Shown in pieces: positions 17,555 to 26,492 of a DNA stretch of 64,000 bases; within the stretch, counting starts at the first letter, position 1; every line of letters starts with the position of its first letter. Made by a program: the position numbers and the translations under genes. The notes under the pieces are model-generated. The model saw only the letters and a list, made by a program, of their open reading frames with translations, made no database searches and had not been told where the DNA came from. This DNA comes from Treponema sp. UBA4873 (GTDB lineage: Bacteria > Spirochaetota > Spirochaetia > Treponematales > Treponemataceae): NCBI GenBank assembly GCA_002399405.1, contig DHDP01000018.1, forward strand, positions 1,339 through 65,338, given 5' to 3'.

Positions 17555-18837
17555 TATGCGTTTTTGTTTTCGTCCTGTGCGGGATTCGGAGCAGGCTGCT
17601 GCGTCTGTTTCTCGAGTTTTTCTATGAGCGTGCGGTTTTCAAGCAGATCGCTCAGGGACTGGTTGTGATGAATACGCGTGATGACGTTCGCAAAAAGTCC
17701 GCTGACGTTCGTGCTGATATACCATTCCCGCTTCAGAAGTTCTTCGTGGTAAACGGCGTTCGTGCCGATTATGCGGTAGAACAGTCCCTGTTTGTACGCC
17801 TCGTCGAACTGCTGAATGGCGTTGCCGGTGAAAAACGGCAGACTTACCGCCGCAATCACTTTCGTCGCCCCCTGTTCTTTGAGGAAGCCCATCGCTTTGA
17901 GCAGCGTGCCGCCCGTTCCGAGCATATCGTCGGCGAGAAACGCGACTTTACCGCTTACGTCGCCGAGCAGCTTTATGGATTTGATGTTCGTGTCTTTCGC
18001 ATTCTGCGTGACGATCGAATAGTCGCGCTCCTTATAAATCATCGCGAGCGGCAGCTTCAGGCCGACAGCGTAGAATTTGTTGCGGTCAATCGCTCCCGTG
18101 TCGGGCGAGACGACGACGAGCTTTTCAGTCTGGCCTGTAAGGTCGACTATTTTGCTCAGTTCCCGGATAATCTGATAGCTCGCGTGCAGATTTTCCAGGT
18201 TGATCGTGCTGAACGCGTTGATGATTTCCCTCGAATGAATGTCGAGCGTGATGATGCGCGTTACGCCGAGTCCTTCATAAATATGACCGAGCATGCTCGC
18301 CGTGAGACCTTCGCGGCCCTTCTTTTTGTGCTGGCGGCTGTACGGATACGCGGGAACGACGAGTGTAATTGCAGCAGAGCCTGCCTGACGGACTGCGTCG
18401 ATTGTGACGAGCATTGACATGACGTGGTCGTTGACGGAAAGCGACAGTTTGTTTGCTCCGTTGTTGAGGGACAGAACCTCGTGGTTCTCGACATCCTGAA
18501 AGATGTACACGTCTTTGCCGCGGATGGAATCAAGCAGTTCCGTCTTGAATTCTCCGTTTGCAAAATAAGTAAACCTGGTGTTTATTTTGAATGCAGGCGG
18601 ACGATATTTTGTTGTATCGCCCCTGATACAAAGTTCGGAAGTATCAATATCGTTTTCGAGATTGATCTTTTTTACGAGCTCGTCTTTATCGAGCGCGTAT
18701 TTTTTGGAAATGACATCGTTTTTGAGTGTGAAACGATGTTTGTACATGTGCTTCAGATGTGTAATCACTTCGTCGGCAAACGCTTCTCCGCCCGGACATG
18801 CTACGACGGCCAGGTTGGTAGGTTCAGAATACGGCAT
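17554..18837 (-). CDS. prs: Ribose-phosphate pyrophosphokinase (PRPP synthetase)
   Basis: Makes PRPP from ribose 5-phosphate and ATP. Recognisable features: TRFTYFANGEFKTEL near residue 90, the catalytic flexible-loop region YPYSRQHKKKGREGLTA, and the PRPP-binding loop AFLADDMLGTGGTLLKA. At 427 aa it is much longer than the usual 310. The extra sequence is an N-terminal 70-residue extension and a C-terminal Gln/Pro/Asn-rich tail, so it belongs to a long lineage variant. It has its own promoter (18876-18904) and heads the kinase-HAD run. Confidence 0.92.
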   Translation of the reverse strand: MPYSEPTNLAVVACPGGEAFADEVITHLKHMYKHRFTLKNDVISKKYALDKDELVKKINLENDIDTSELCIRGDTTKYRPPAFKINTRFTYFANGEFKTELLDSIRGKDVYIFQDVENHEVLSLNNGANKLSLSVNDHVMSMLVTIDAVRQAGSAAITLVVPAYPYSRQHKKKGREGLTASMLGHIYEGLGVTRIITLDIHSREIINAFSTINLENLHASYQIIRELSKIVDLTGQTEKLVVVSPDTGAIDRNKFYAVGLKLPLAMIYKERDYSIVTQNAKDTNIKSIKLLGDVSGKVAFLADDMLGTGGTLLKAMGFLKEQGATKVIAAVSLPFFTGNAIQQFDEAYKQGLFYRIIGTNAVYHEELLKREWYISTNVSGLFANVITRIHHNQSLSDLLENRTLIEKLEKQTQQPAPNPAQDENKNA

Positions 18838-18875
18838 TATTCAAGACCCCTTTGTGTGTGTTTAGAACGTGACAC

Positions 18876-18904
18876 ATAGTAGCATTTTTTCGTCTCCGTG
18901 ACAA
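18876..18904 (-). promoter_or_regulatory. Promoter of prs
   Basis: Minus strand: TTGTCA (18899-18904), 17-nt spacer, TACTAT (18876-18881), about 39 nt before the prs ATG. It lies back to back with the promoter of the PhnP-like gene. Confidence 0.6.
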
Positions 18905-18929
18905 TATTTACACTACATATGGTGTTTCA

Positions 18930-18958
18930 TTGCAAACACTCTCGTGCTTCGGTATACT
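18930..18958 (+). promoter_or_regulatory. Promoter of PhnP-like gene, leaderless layout
   Basis: TTGCAA (18930-18935), 17 nt, TATACT (18953-18958). The start codon at 18965 begins 6 nt after the -10 box, so the transcript should start at the ATG. The intervening GGACAC is not a ribosome-binding site in a usable position. Confidence 0.62.
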
Positions 18959-18964
18959 GGACAC

Positions 18965-19900
18965 ATGCGTATGATTTTGATGGGAACAGGAACAAGCCAC
19001 GGAATTCCTGTCATAGCGTGCAGCTGCAAAGTGTGCAGGTCGCATAATCGGAAGGATAAACGGCTCAGATGCAGCGCTTACGTTGAACAGCAGGAAAAAA
19101 ACGGCGGCGGGACGCATCTCGTCATAGATACCGGCCCGGAGTTCCGCATTCAGGCGCTTACCTATCACGTTACGGAACTTGATGCAGTGCTCCTTACCCA
19201 CAGTCATGCGGACCATCTTGACGGACTCGACGATCTGCGCGTTTTCAGCCATACAAAATCGGAAGGTGCGTCCCGGTGCGGCGTACCGTCGGCAAAGTAT
19301 GCGGAATCTCCGGGTGCCGGACTTTCAGTGTATTCGAACGCGGCGTCTCTCAATGACGTGCGGAACAGGTTCGACTACATATTTAAAGCGACTCAGATCG
19401 GCGGCGGAAAACCGAAGCTCTCTCTTGTGGACAGCGCGCAGTTTTCCGAAAACAATCCGCTTGTTGTCGGTTCCGTTCGCATCATCCCGATACCCATGCG
19501 GCACGGCCGTTTGGAAACGACAGGCTGGCTTCTGTGCACGACGACCGGAAACGGAACGACTCACTCAATCGCGTATCTTACCGACTGCAACGAAATCCCC
19601 GGCAGTTCAATCGAACTGCTCCGCAGGAACGGCGGCAGCATAGACCACGTAGTCATCGACGGACTGCGGGAAACGTCCCATTCGACCCATTTTTCATATC
19701 TGGAAGCGATGGCGTGTGCGGCGCGGATCGGCGGCAGTCACACGTGGCTCACGCACATCTGCCACAACATGAATCACAGGAATATTACGAAATACTGCCG
19801 TGCGCACGTAAAAGATTTCCCCGAATTGGTAAAAATAGTGAAAAACGGCGGTTCGGTGCTTCCTGCGTATGACGGACTGATTCTGAACACGGAAAAGTAA
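18965..19900 (+). CDS. PhnP-like MBL-fold phosphodiesterase
   Basis: MBL-fold hydrolase resembling PhnP (cyclic phosphate phosphodiesterase). N-terminal MGTGTSHGIPVIACSCKVC with the paired-cysteine zinc motif CSCKVC typical of PhnP relatives, metal motif LLTHSHADHLDGLDDLR (residue about 80), and C-terminal HNMNHRNI. Length is 311 aa from the ATG at 18965. The in-frame upstream codon at 18944 overlaps the promoter spacer and is rejected. PhnP acts on 5-phosphoribosyl 1,2-cyclic phosphate, and the neighbour across the promoter region is PRPP synthetase. No other phosphonate genes are in view, so the exact substrate is open. Confidence 0.8.
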   Translation: MRMILMGTGTSHGIPVIACSCKVCRSHNRKDKRLRCSAYVEQQEKNGGGTHLVIDTGPEFRIQALTYHVTELDAVLLTHSHADHLDGLDDLRVFSHTKSEGASRCGVPSAKYAESPGAGLSVYSNAASLNDVRNRFDYIFKATQIGGGKPKLSLVDSAQFSENNPLVVGSVRIIPIPMRHGRLETTGWLLCTTTGNGTTHSIAYLTDCNEIPGSSIELLRRNGGSIDHVVIDGLRETSHSTHFSYLEAMACAARIGGSHTWLTHICHNMNHRNITKYCRAHVKDFPELVKIVKNGGSVLPAYDGLILNTEK

Positions 19901-19940
19901 TAAGCAACCGTGCGGCGGGGTATTAAATCCCCATGCAAAT

Positions 19941-19973
19941 AAAAAACCGCCCGGAATATAAAGGGCGGTTTTT
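19941..19973. terminator. Bidirectional terminator between PhnP-like gene and rpmB
   Basis: AAAAAACCGCCC, a 10-nt loop, GGGCGGTTTTT. The G/C stem is flanked by A and T runs, so it can terminate both convergent transcripts. Confidence 0.85.
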
Positions 19974-19993
19974 ACATGAAAAGCGGATTCGGA

Positions 19994-20224
19994 TTATTTG
20001 TTTTCTGCAGCCGGAGTTTCAGTCTTCGGTACATGGACTTTTTTATCGACGAAGCCTGAGCGGAGGCAGCGTGTGCAGACATTGATTGTGCGAGTAGTGC
20101 CGCCGAACATCGCCTTAACTTTGAGCAGATTCGGTCTCCATGTGCGTTTCGTATGGTTGTATGAATTGCTCACTTTATTGCCATACATCGGTGATTTTCC
20201 GCAAATATCACAAGTTCTAGACAT
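19994..20224 (-). CDS. rpmB: 50S ribosomal protein L28
   Basis: Ribosomal protein bL28, 76 aa. The N-terminal MSRTCDICGKSPMYGNKVS and the NVCTRCLRSG pair supply the four-cysteine zinc ribbon seen in zinc-type L28. Basic NHTKRTWRPNL follows. The Cys-plus type implies zinc-dependent folding. The gene is monocistronic with a strong promoter and a bidirectional terminator. Confidence 0.97.
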   Translation of the reverse strand: MSRTCDICGKSPMYGNKVSNSYNHTKRTWRPNLLKVKAMFGGTTRTINVCTRCLRSGFVDKKVHVPKTETPAAENK

Positions 20225-20266
20225 ATCTATACCTACCTTCTAACTTAGTTACGCGTGAGTTCGTTC

Positions 20267-20295
20267 ACTATAGCTGAAAAAAACGGTCGTGTCAA
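20267..20295 (-). promoter_or_regulatory. Promoter of rpmB
   Basis: Minus strand: perfect -35 TTGACA (20290-20295), 17-nt spacer, -10 TATAGT (20267-20272), giving a leader of about 35 nt. Confidence 0.75.
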
Positions 20296-20303
20296 TGGAA
20301 CTT

Positions 20304-20341
20304 CAGCCTGTTTATCCGCGCCGGAACAGGCTGATTTTTTT
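20304..20341 (+). terminator. Terminator-like hairpin upstream of hemerythrin gene
   Basis: CAGCCTGTT (20304-20312) pairs with AACAGGCTG (20325-20333) and is followed by ATTTTTTTA. The orientation is plus strand, 50 nt before the hemerythrin start, and no plus-strand gene lies upstream. It could be a leader attenuator for the hemerythrin gene or the end of a small RNA. Confidence 0.6.
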
Positions 20342-20391
20342 ATGGATAAATCGTATCCTTTGAAGTATATTTCTTTTATCAGGAGAACAAA

Positions 20392-20802
20392 ATGCAAAAA
20401 GTTGAATGGGATGATTCCTACCTGCTCGGAATTCCGGAAATCGATAATCAGCATAAAAAACTGCTTTCAGTTGCAAACGAACTGTACGATGCCGCATCGG
20501 GTTCGGCCGAGAAATATACGCTCAGGATGGCGAAAGTCCTCAAAGCCTTAACCGACTACACGGTATATCATTTCGGCGAAGAAGAGAAATTCATGACACG
20601 GTACGGATATCAGGCTGTTGCTCAGCACAAGAAAGAACACGATTCGTTCGTGAGCGAAGTGAACGGCCAGATTCGAAAGCTCGGAACGGGCAGAAGGGAA
20701 GACGCGCTTGTGTTTTACGGCTTCGTAGCCGGCTGGGTGCTTACTCACATAGCAAAAGAGGACCGCGTGTGGGCGGCATTCGTGAAACCTCAGCTTGTAT
20801 AA
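20392..20802 (+). CDS. Bacteriohemerythrin
   Basis: Non-haem di-iron, oxygen-binding four-helix protein of 136 aa. Iron ligands follow the canonical pattern: His in DNQHKKL, His and Glu in HFGEEEKF, two His in AQHKKEHDSF, and the C-terminal His and Asp in THIAKEDRVW. AGGAG lies 6 nt before the ATG. In an anaerobe or microaerophile it would sense, bind or buffer oxygen in the cytoplasm. It stands alone, preceded by a terminator-like hairpin, and is convergent with uvrB. Confidence 0.93.
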   Translation: MQKVEWDDSYLLGIPEIDNQHKKLLSVANELYDAASGSAEKYTLRMAKVLKALTDYTVYHFGEEEKFMTRYGYQAVAQHKKEHDSFVSEVNGQIRKLGTGRREDALVFYGFVAGWVLTHIAKEDRVWAAFVKPQLV

Positions 20803-20805
20803 AAT

Positions 20806-22803
20806 TTATGCTCCGTGAGTTTTTTCAATTTCAATAATCTGGTCGCGTATTGCGGCGGCACGTTCGTATTCAAGTCTGTCGGCGGCTTCGCTCATTTCTT
20901 TCCTGAGCGCGGCAAGAAGTTTATGGCGCTGAGCAGGGACGAACAGATTCGCGCTTTTCTTGAGCGTTTCAAGTTCGACAGCCGCGTCTTCTTTCGCGTC
21001 AGTTTCCTGGCGTACGAGAATATCCTCGACCGCTTTCGCAATCGTCTTCGGAGTGATGTTGTGTTCTTTGTTGTACGCTTCCTGAAGCTCCCTGCGCCGC
21101 TTTGTCTCGGTTACCGCTTCCTTCATCGCGTCGCTCATGCGGTCCGCGTACATGACGACTGTGCCGCCTGCGTTGCGCGCGGCCCGTCCTATTATCTGGA
21201 TGAGACTCGTCGCTGAACGGAGGAAGCCGATTTTGTCGGCGTCGAGGATTGCGATGTACGATACTTCGGGCAAATCTATTCCTTCGCGCAGAAGGTTGAT
21301 TCCGATGAGCACGTCGAATTCTCCGGCGCGCAGCCCTTTAAGCAGTTCGACGCGTTCGAACGTTTCAATTTCCGAGTGAATGTATTTGACTTTGAGCGAG
21401 AGACCTGTCAGGTAGTCGGTCAAATCCTCCGCCATTTTCTTTGTGAGCGTAAGGACGAGACTCCGCTCGTTTTTTGCGATCCGGGCTTTTATCTCTTTAT
21501 AGATGTCCTCCATCTGGCCTTCGCTCGGCCGCACGTCGACGACCGGATCGAGCAGTCCCGTCGGACGGATAAGCTGTTCGACGACCTGCGTGCTCTGCTT
21601 TATTTCGTCCGCGCGCGGTGTGGCGCTTACGTATATTACCTGATTGAGTTTTTTGCTGAATTCCTCGAACTTGAGCGGCCTGTTGTCGAGCGCGCTCGGC
21701 AGGCGGAAGCCGAAGTCGACGAGGTTCTGTTTGCGGCTTCTGTCTCCTTCGTACATGGCGCCTATCTGCGGGACGGTGACGTGCTCCTCGTCAATCATGC
21801 AGAGAAAATCGTCGGGGAAATAGTGGAGGAGCGTCGCGGGCGGCTGTCCGTGTTCACGTCCCGAGATGGGGCCGGAATAGTTCTCTATGCCGGGGCAGTA
21901 TCCCATCTCCTTCATCATTTCGATGTCGTATGTGGCCCGTGTTTTCAGACGTTCCGCCTCGAGCAGTTTGTTCTGCGCACGGAGTTCTTCCAGACGGTCG
22001 TCGAGTTCGCGCTGAATCCGCCCGGTCGCATCGATGAGCATGCTCTGAGGAACGACGAAATGGCGCGCAGGGTAAATGACTGTCTCGTCGAGTTCCTCGA
22101 TTGTGTTTCCTGAAATCGCGTTGAAACGGCGGATGCGGGCAATACGGTCCCAGTCGAGCTCGATTTTGTACGCTTCGTCCGTTTCCATATACGCCGGATA
22201 AATTTCAATTACGTCGCCGCGGATACGGAAATTGCCGCGCTCAAGCACCGCGTCGTTGCGCTTGTACTGGAGCGAAATCAGTTTTTCAGCGAGCTTGTGC
22301 GTGTCGAGCGTCTCGCCTTTTTCAAGGTGAATCCGCATTTCCTTATACAGGTCGGGCATGCCGAGGCCGTAGATGCACGACACTGTTGCGACGACGACGA
22401 CGTCCCGCCGTTCCATAAGGCTGTACGTCGCGGCAAGACGGAGTCTGTCGATTTCGTCGTTAATCGACGCGTCTTTTTCTATATATAAGTCGCGTGCCGG
22501 AACATACGCTTCCGGCTGATAATAATCGTAATACGAAACAAAATATTCGACTGCATTGTCCGGGAAAAAGCCCTTGAACTCGCGGTAGAGCTGCGCGGAA
22601 AGTGTTTTGTTATGGCTGATGATGAGCGTGGGCCGCTGGACCCGCTCGATGATTTTTGCCATCGTGAACGTTTTTCCGCTGCCGGTGACGCCTTTGAGCG
22701 TCTGATATTTGTCGCCGCGGAGAAAACCTTCCGAGAGTTTGTCTATTGCCTGTCCCTGATCGCCCGCCGGTTCGTACGGGGCGACGACGCGGAATCTGCG
22801 CAT
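20806..22803 (-). CDS. uvrB: UvrABC system protein B
   Basis: Damage-verification helicase-like subunit of nucleotide excision repair. Walker A is GVTGSGKTFTMAK (residue about 40). The beta-hairpin region follows YYDYYQPEAYVP, and helicase motif VI appears as QIIGRAARNAGG. The C-terminal UVR motif (LRKEMSEAADRLEYERAAAIRDQI) binds UvrC. The protein is 665 aa, the normal size. It begins 5 nt after the DegP-like gene and ends the radC-PEGA-degP-uvrB run. Confidence 0.97.
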   Translation of the reverse strand: MRRFRVVAPYEPAGDQGQAIDKLSEGFLRGDKYQTLKGVTGSGKTFTMAKIIERVQRPTLIISHNKTLSAQLYREFKGFFPDNAVEYFVSYYDYYQPEAYVPARDLYIEKDASINDEIDRLRLAATYSLMERRDVVVVATVSCIYGLGMPDLYKEMRIHLEKGETLDTHKLAEKLISLQYKRNDAVLERGNFRIRGDVIEIYPAYMETDEAYKIELDWDRIARIRRFNAISGNTIEELDETVIYPARHFVVPQSMLIDATGRIQRELDDRLEELRAQNKLLEAERLKTRATYDIEMMKEMGYCPGIENYSGPISGREHGQPPATLLHYFPDDFLCMIDEEHVTVPQIGAMYEGDRSRKQNLVDFGFRLPSALDNRPLKFEEFSKKLNQVIYVSATPRADEIKQSTQVVEQLIRPTGLLDPVVDVRPSEGQMEDIYKEIKARIAKNERSLVLTLTKKMAEDLTDYLTGLSLKVKYIHSEIETFERVELLKGLRAGEFDVLIGINLLREGIDLPEVSYIAILDADKIGFLRSATSLIQIIGRAARNAGGTVVMYADRMSDAMKEAVTETKRRRELQEAYNKEHNITPKTIAKAVEDILVRQETDAKEDAAVELETLKKSANLFVPAQRHKLLAALRKEMSEAADRLEYERAAAIRDQIIEIEKTHGA

Positions 22804-22808
22804 GCCTT

Positions 22809-24047
22809 TCAGTCCGACTGCTGGGACGCAAGAACGACCTGCAGAACGTGGTCCTTCCTGTTGCGGTGCACCGTAACGTTCACCGTTTCGCCCGGGCGCT
22901 TGTCTTCAAGCGCGGAGAAATAGTCGGCAAGAGACGTTACTTTGATGTCGTCTATTTTCGTGATGATGTCTCCGCCGAGGTAAATCGTGGAGTTGCCGTA
23001 CCGCGCGGGCTGCGTTCCGCCTTTGATTCCGGCTTTTTCAGCATCGCCGCCTTTAGTCACTTCCGACACAAGTACGCCGGAGGTAATGTCGAGATTCGCA
23101 TACTGTACTATTGCGTTGTTAAGCTGTACGATCGACAGCTCCATGGCGCCGCGGTTGACGTGCCCGTATTTGAGCAGATCCGCGACGACGCGGACAGCCG
23201 TTTCTGCGGGAATCGCGAAACCGACGCCTGCAGAGCTGCCGGAAGACGAGACTATCATGGTGTTTATACCGACCATGCGTCCCGACGTGTCGAGCAGCGG
23301 GCCGCCGGAGTTTCCCGGATTAATGGCCGCATCGGTCTGAATCATATTGCGGATAATGCGGTTGTTGCTGTTTTTTACGGGACGTCCGAGTCCCGATATG
23401 ATTCCCGTTGTCATAGTGCGGTCGAGACCGAACGGATTTCCGATGGCGATCACTTTCTGTCCGACCTTGAGCCGCGTTGAGTCGCCGAAGGAAATTGTTT
23501 TGAGCACTGTCCCCGCCGGCGGCGTGAATTTGATGACGGCAAGGTCGCTCTCTTCATCCTGACCGACGACCTGCGCTTCGTACTGCGTCCCGTCCGAAAG
23601 CGAGACGTAGATTTTCGAGGCGTTTTCGATGACGTGCACGTTCGTAACGATGTATCCGCGCTTGTCTATAATGGAGCCGGAACCGGAACCGCCGTCCTGA
23701 ACGACAGGTTCGAGAAACCAGTTTACGCCGGTAACCTGCGTATTTATGTTGACGACAGATTCTGCGCACGTTTCGTATACGTTGATGTTCTGAAGTTCGT
23801 CCTGAGTGTACTGCTGATTGTCCGAAACGGAGCGAACGGAAGACTGTCCTGAATTCTGCTGAAGAAAAGCTGTCTGCATTTCCGGTCCGCCATCTGCCTG
23901 CGCGGAAGTCTGTTCGACCGCAGTCTGCGGTTCAGGTAACGTCCCTCTTCCGCTGAATTTTACGAATATGAACGACGTGACTGCTACGGCGGCAACCGCT
24001 GCCGTCGTCGATACGATAATAAGCTGTCCGCGTGAATAAAGTTTCAT
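22809..24047 (-). CDS. DegP/HtrA-type serine protease with PDZ domain
   Basis: Periplasmic, membrane-anchored quality-control protease. A single N-terminal transmembrane helix (LIIVSTTAAVAAVAVTSFIF) precedes a Gln/Ser-rich linker. The trypsin-like domain has His in NVHVIENASK, Asp in ESDLAVIKF and Ser in NPGNSGGPLLD, and one PDZ domain covers about residues 310-405. The start is MKLYSRG at 24047 (412 aa). A longer frame from 24257 adds sequence overlapping the upstream gene and lacks support. With a single PDZ and an N-terminal anchor it is closest in architecture to DegS/HhoA-type proteases, which often signal envelope stress. Confidence 0.9.
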   Translation of the reverse strand: MKLYSRGQLIIVSTTAAVAAVAVTSFIFVKFSGRGTLPEPQTAVEQTSAQADGGPEMQTAFLQQNSGQSSVRSVSDNQQYTQDELQNINVYETCAESVVNINTQVTGVNWFLEPVVQDGGSGSGSIIDKRGYIVTNVHVIENASKIYVSLSDGTQYEAQVVGQDEESDLAVIKFTPPAGTVLKTISFGDSTRLKVGQKVIAIGNPFGLDRTMTTGIISGLGRPVKNSNNRIIRNMIQTDAAINPGNSGGPLLDTSGRMVGINTMIVSSSGSSAGVGFAIPAETAVRVVADLLKYGHVNRGAMELSIVQLNNAIVQYANLDITSGVLVSEVTKGGDAEKAGIKGGTQPARYGNSTIYLGGDIITKIDDIKVTSLADYFSALEDKRPGETVNVTVHRNRKDHVLQVVLASQQSD

Positions 24048-24064
24048 ATCTGTATAGTACTGAA

Positions 24065-25663
24065 TTAAAACAAATACGTCAAACCGAGCGTGCCCGAAAA
24101 GTAGCTTGTGCCGCCCAAATACAGTATGGAACCGCCTCTGATGTTCAGCATGACTGATGAACTGCCCAGCTGCAGCGTCGCGCCTGCTCCCGTGTCGAGC
24201 GCGTGAAGCCACGACGTTCCCGTCGTTTCCCCGAACGCGCTGTTGAGCGCGCACCACGTTTTTACCGTTGCAGCCTGTGACGGGCGGTATTCAAATCCGA
24301 AGCCGTTCCGCCAGATGCTGTCGTTGATTTTAAGATTTCCCTGCGTCGTTCCGAACAGGTATTCGCTTGAAATTCCCGCATAATATTCGGAACTTTCTAT
24401 TCCCAGCGCGGCACCGCCGCCGAGTCCGTTTCCCGTATCGGCTCCGTACGGTTCGTACAGAGCCGTTCCGCCCGTGTATCCGTACCGCGCGACGGCCGCA
24501 TAGCAGAACTTCGTGCCGGAACTTATCTGTTTTGACGAACCGAGTTTGATTGCGCCGCCGGCCGACAGCGGCGTATCCTCCATACCGGCATGCAGCGCGA
24601 AATTTATGGAGAATTCAAACCACGGGACCGGCGTCATGCCGAAGAATACGGTGACGGGCGCTTCGTAGAACGGAGTTCCGTCCGTTCTGAATGCCGGAGA
24701 AACTTCCACGCTGATGAACGAGGTGCCTTCCGCCGTCATGAACGCTGCCGGCAGCGTTCCTATCCCGGATCCCGATTTTGTCACGTCTGCGGGATGATAC
24801 GTGAGCGAATGATCGATCTGCGTATATGCCGTCTGCGTGAATTTTCCGGCAGTTATCGTGGCGCAGTAGGAACCGTCCGGCAGTTCATTGCCGTACGCGT
24901 CGCGGCCGTCCCAGACTGCGCTCTGATCCCACGTCGAGAATTCAGGGAACTGTCTGGTGAAAACTGTCGTGCCGGACGAATCGGAGACGGTAAGCGTTCC
25001 CGTCTCCGGTGCGGTCACTTTGAACGAGAATGTGCACGACCCGATGGCTCCCGAATACGCCGGATTAAAACGCCTGCGCGACGCGCTGAATCCCGACAGA
25101 GCGAACGACGCTTCCGTCATCTGAACCTGGACGGGAATAATAAGGCGGCGGACGACGTACACCTGCGTCGTGTAGTCGTTGTATCCGAATTTCCGTATGG
25201 TGATAGTATGGAATCCTTCTCCAAGTTCAAGCGGCGAACCGAATACCGGCAGTCTGCCTGCGGGGATCATGTTCCCGTCGGAATAAATCAGACTGCCGTC
25301 GGGCATGCCGGAAATGAGAATGAACCCTGTTATTTTTTCAAGTTCCACAAAAAAAGTGTTGCTCTGGCCTTTTTTTACCGTGATGTGATACGAGCGCTCG
25401 CCGTAACCGGTTTTCTTTACCATAAGCCTGTACGAGCCGGGCGCGAGATTCGTAATCGTGCACGGAGTCCGTCCCTGATATTCGCTGTTGAGATAGACCG
25501 ATGCATCCTGTACATTTGCGCGTATCGTAATCGACGTTTTGTTATCCTCGATTGACGACGTATTTTCGGACGGAAGTATGTCCTTTTCCTGCGGTTCGGC
25601 AGCGGCGTAAAACGGAATGAGGAAAAATAAAATAATCAATAAAAACGACAGGATTTGTTTCAT
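24065..25663 (-). CDS. PEGA-domain envelope protein
   Basis: Exported protein of 532 aa with a signal peptide (MKQILSFLLIILFFLIPFYAAA). The next 170 residues contain PEGA-type repeats: ANVQDASVYLNSEYQGRTPCTITNLAPGSYRLMV, then a second unit ending in EGFHTITIRKFGYNDYTTQV. A FlgD-like immunoglobulin segment follows (WDGRDAYGNELPDGSYCATI). The C-terminal 250 residues are rich in alternating beta-type sequence and end in aromatic-hydrophobic TYLF, as in outer-membrane beta-barrels. I infer an outer-membrane protein; function unknown. It lies 17 nt upstream of the protease gene. Confidence 0.7.
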   Translation of the reverse strand: MKQILSFLLIILFFLIPFYAAAEPQEKDILPSENTSSIEDNKTSITIRANVQDASVYLNSEYQGRTPCTITNLAPGSYRLMVKKTGYGERSYHITVKKGQSNTFFVELEKITGFILISGMPDGSLIYSDGNMIPAGRLPVFGSPLELGEGFHTITIRKFGYNDYTTQVYVVRRLIIPVQVQMTEASFALSGFSASRRRFNPAYSGAIGSCTFSFKVTAPETGTLTVSDSSGTTVFTRQFPEFSTWDQSAVWDGRDAYGNELPDGSYCATITAGKFTQTAYTQIDHSLTYHPADVTKSGSGIGTLPAAFMTAEGTSFISVEVSPAFRTDGTPFYEAPVTVFFGMTPVPWFEFSINFALHAGMEDTPLSAGGAIKLGSSKQISSGTKFCYAAVARYGYTGGTALYEPYGADTGNGLGGGAALGIESSEYYAGISSEYLFGTTQGNLKINDSIWRNGFGFEYRPSQAATVKTWCALNSAFGETTGTSWLHALDTGAGATLQLGSSSVMLNIRGGSILYLGGTSYFSGTLGLTYLF

Positions 25664-25725
25664 TGTGTTTTAATTATATATCATTCGGTGTATTTGCAAA
25701 AGCCGGACGGGATTTGCCCGGCGGT

Positions 25726-26391
25726 TCATTCCGTTTCGGAAAACAGCAGATTGTGTTCAAGAAAACTGAAGTACGAATCCCTGTCAAGAATGATATGGTC
25801 GAGCAGCGTGATGCCGACTATGCGGGATGCGGCAATAAGCGTCTTCGTCGTTTCAATGTCTTCTTCCGACGGTTCGCACGTACCCGACGGATGATTGTGG
25901 CACACAATCATTGCCGCTGCGTTTTCGACGAGCGCTTCGGAAAATATTTCCCGCGGATGAACGAGCGTGCGGTTTATAGTACCGACCGACGCCACCCGTA
26001 TTTTTAATATTTCGTGGCCGCCGTTGAGCGTTATGCAGATAAAATGCTCTTTCGGCAGCACCGAGTAATTCCTGACGAACGGAACAACGTCCTTAGGCTG
26101 CCTCACGACGGAATGAAGATGCACGGACCGTCTGCGGCCCAGTTCCAGAGCAGCGGCGACGGCAAGGCTTCTGCTCGTTCCCATTCCTCGTACTGATGAA
26201 AGAACCTGTACGACGTCATCCGTGTCTGCTTCATACAAAGCTCTGACGACATCGTGAGAAAGCTTCCTGACGGGCGTTTTCCTTGTGCCTGTTCCGAGAA
26301 TGAGCATGACAAGTTCCTCATCGCTCGGATAATTCAACCCGTGCTTCAACACTTGTTCACGGACGTCGGGCTTGTTGTTGATTATTTTCAT
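25726..26391 (-). CDS. radC: RadC-family JAB/MPN+ domain protein
   Basis: RadC-like protein of 221 aa. An N-terminal helix-hairpin-helix-like region (residues 1-80, containing SSVRGMGTSRSLAVAAALELGRR) is followed by the JAB domain. Its metal motif is HNHPSGTCEPSEEDIETT (residue about 170), with the upstream catalytic Glu region around HPREIFSEALVENAAA. Despite the name, a direct role in DNA repair is not established. The gene begins the radC-PEGA-degP-uvrB strand run, with 62 nt to the next gene. Confidence 0.93.
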   Translation of the reverse strand: MKIINNKPDVREQVLKHGLNYPSDEELVMLILGTGTRKTPVRKLSHDVVRALYEADTDDVVQVLSSVRGMGTSRSLAVAAALELGRRRSVHLHSVVRQPKDVVPFVRNYSVLPKEHFICITLNGGHEILKIRVASVGTINRTLVHPREIFSEALVENAAAMIVCHNHPSGTCEPSEEDIETTKTLIAASRIVGITLLDHIILDRDSYFSFLEHNLLFSETE

Positions 26392-26492
26392 TACTATATG
26401 TATTTCCGAAAAAGTACCGTTTCATGCGTTTTTTTTGGAAGAAAAAAGCGAAAATACGTATGTGCGGAACACTTTATGCCGAAAATCGGTAT

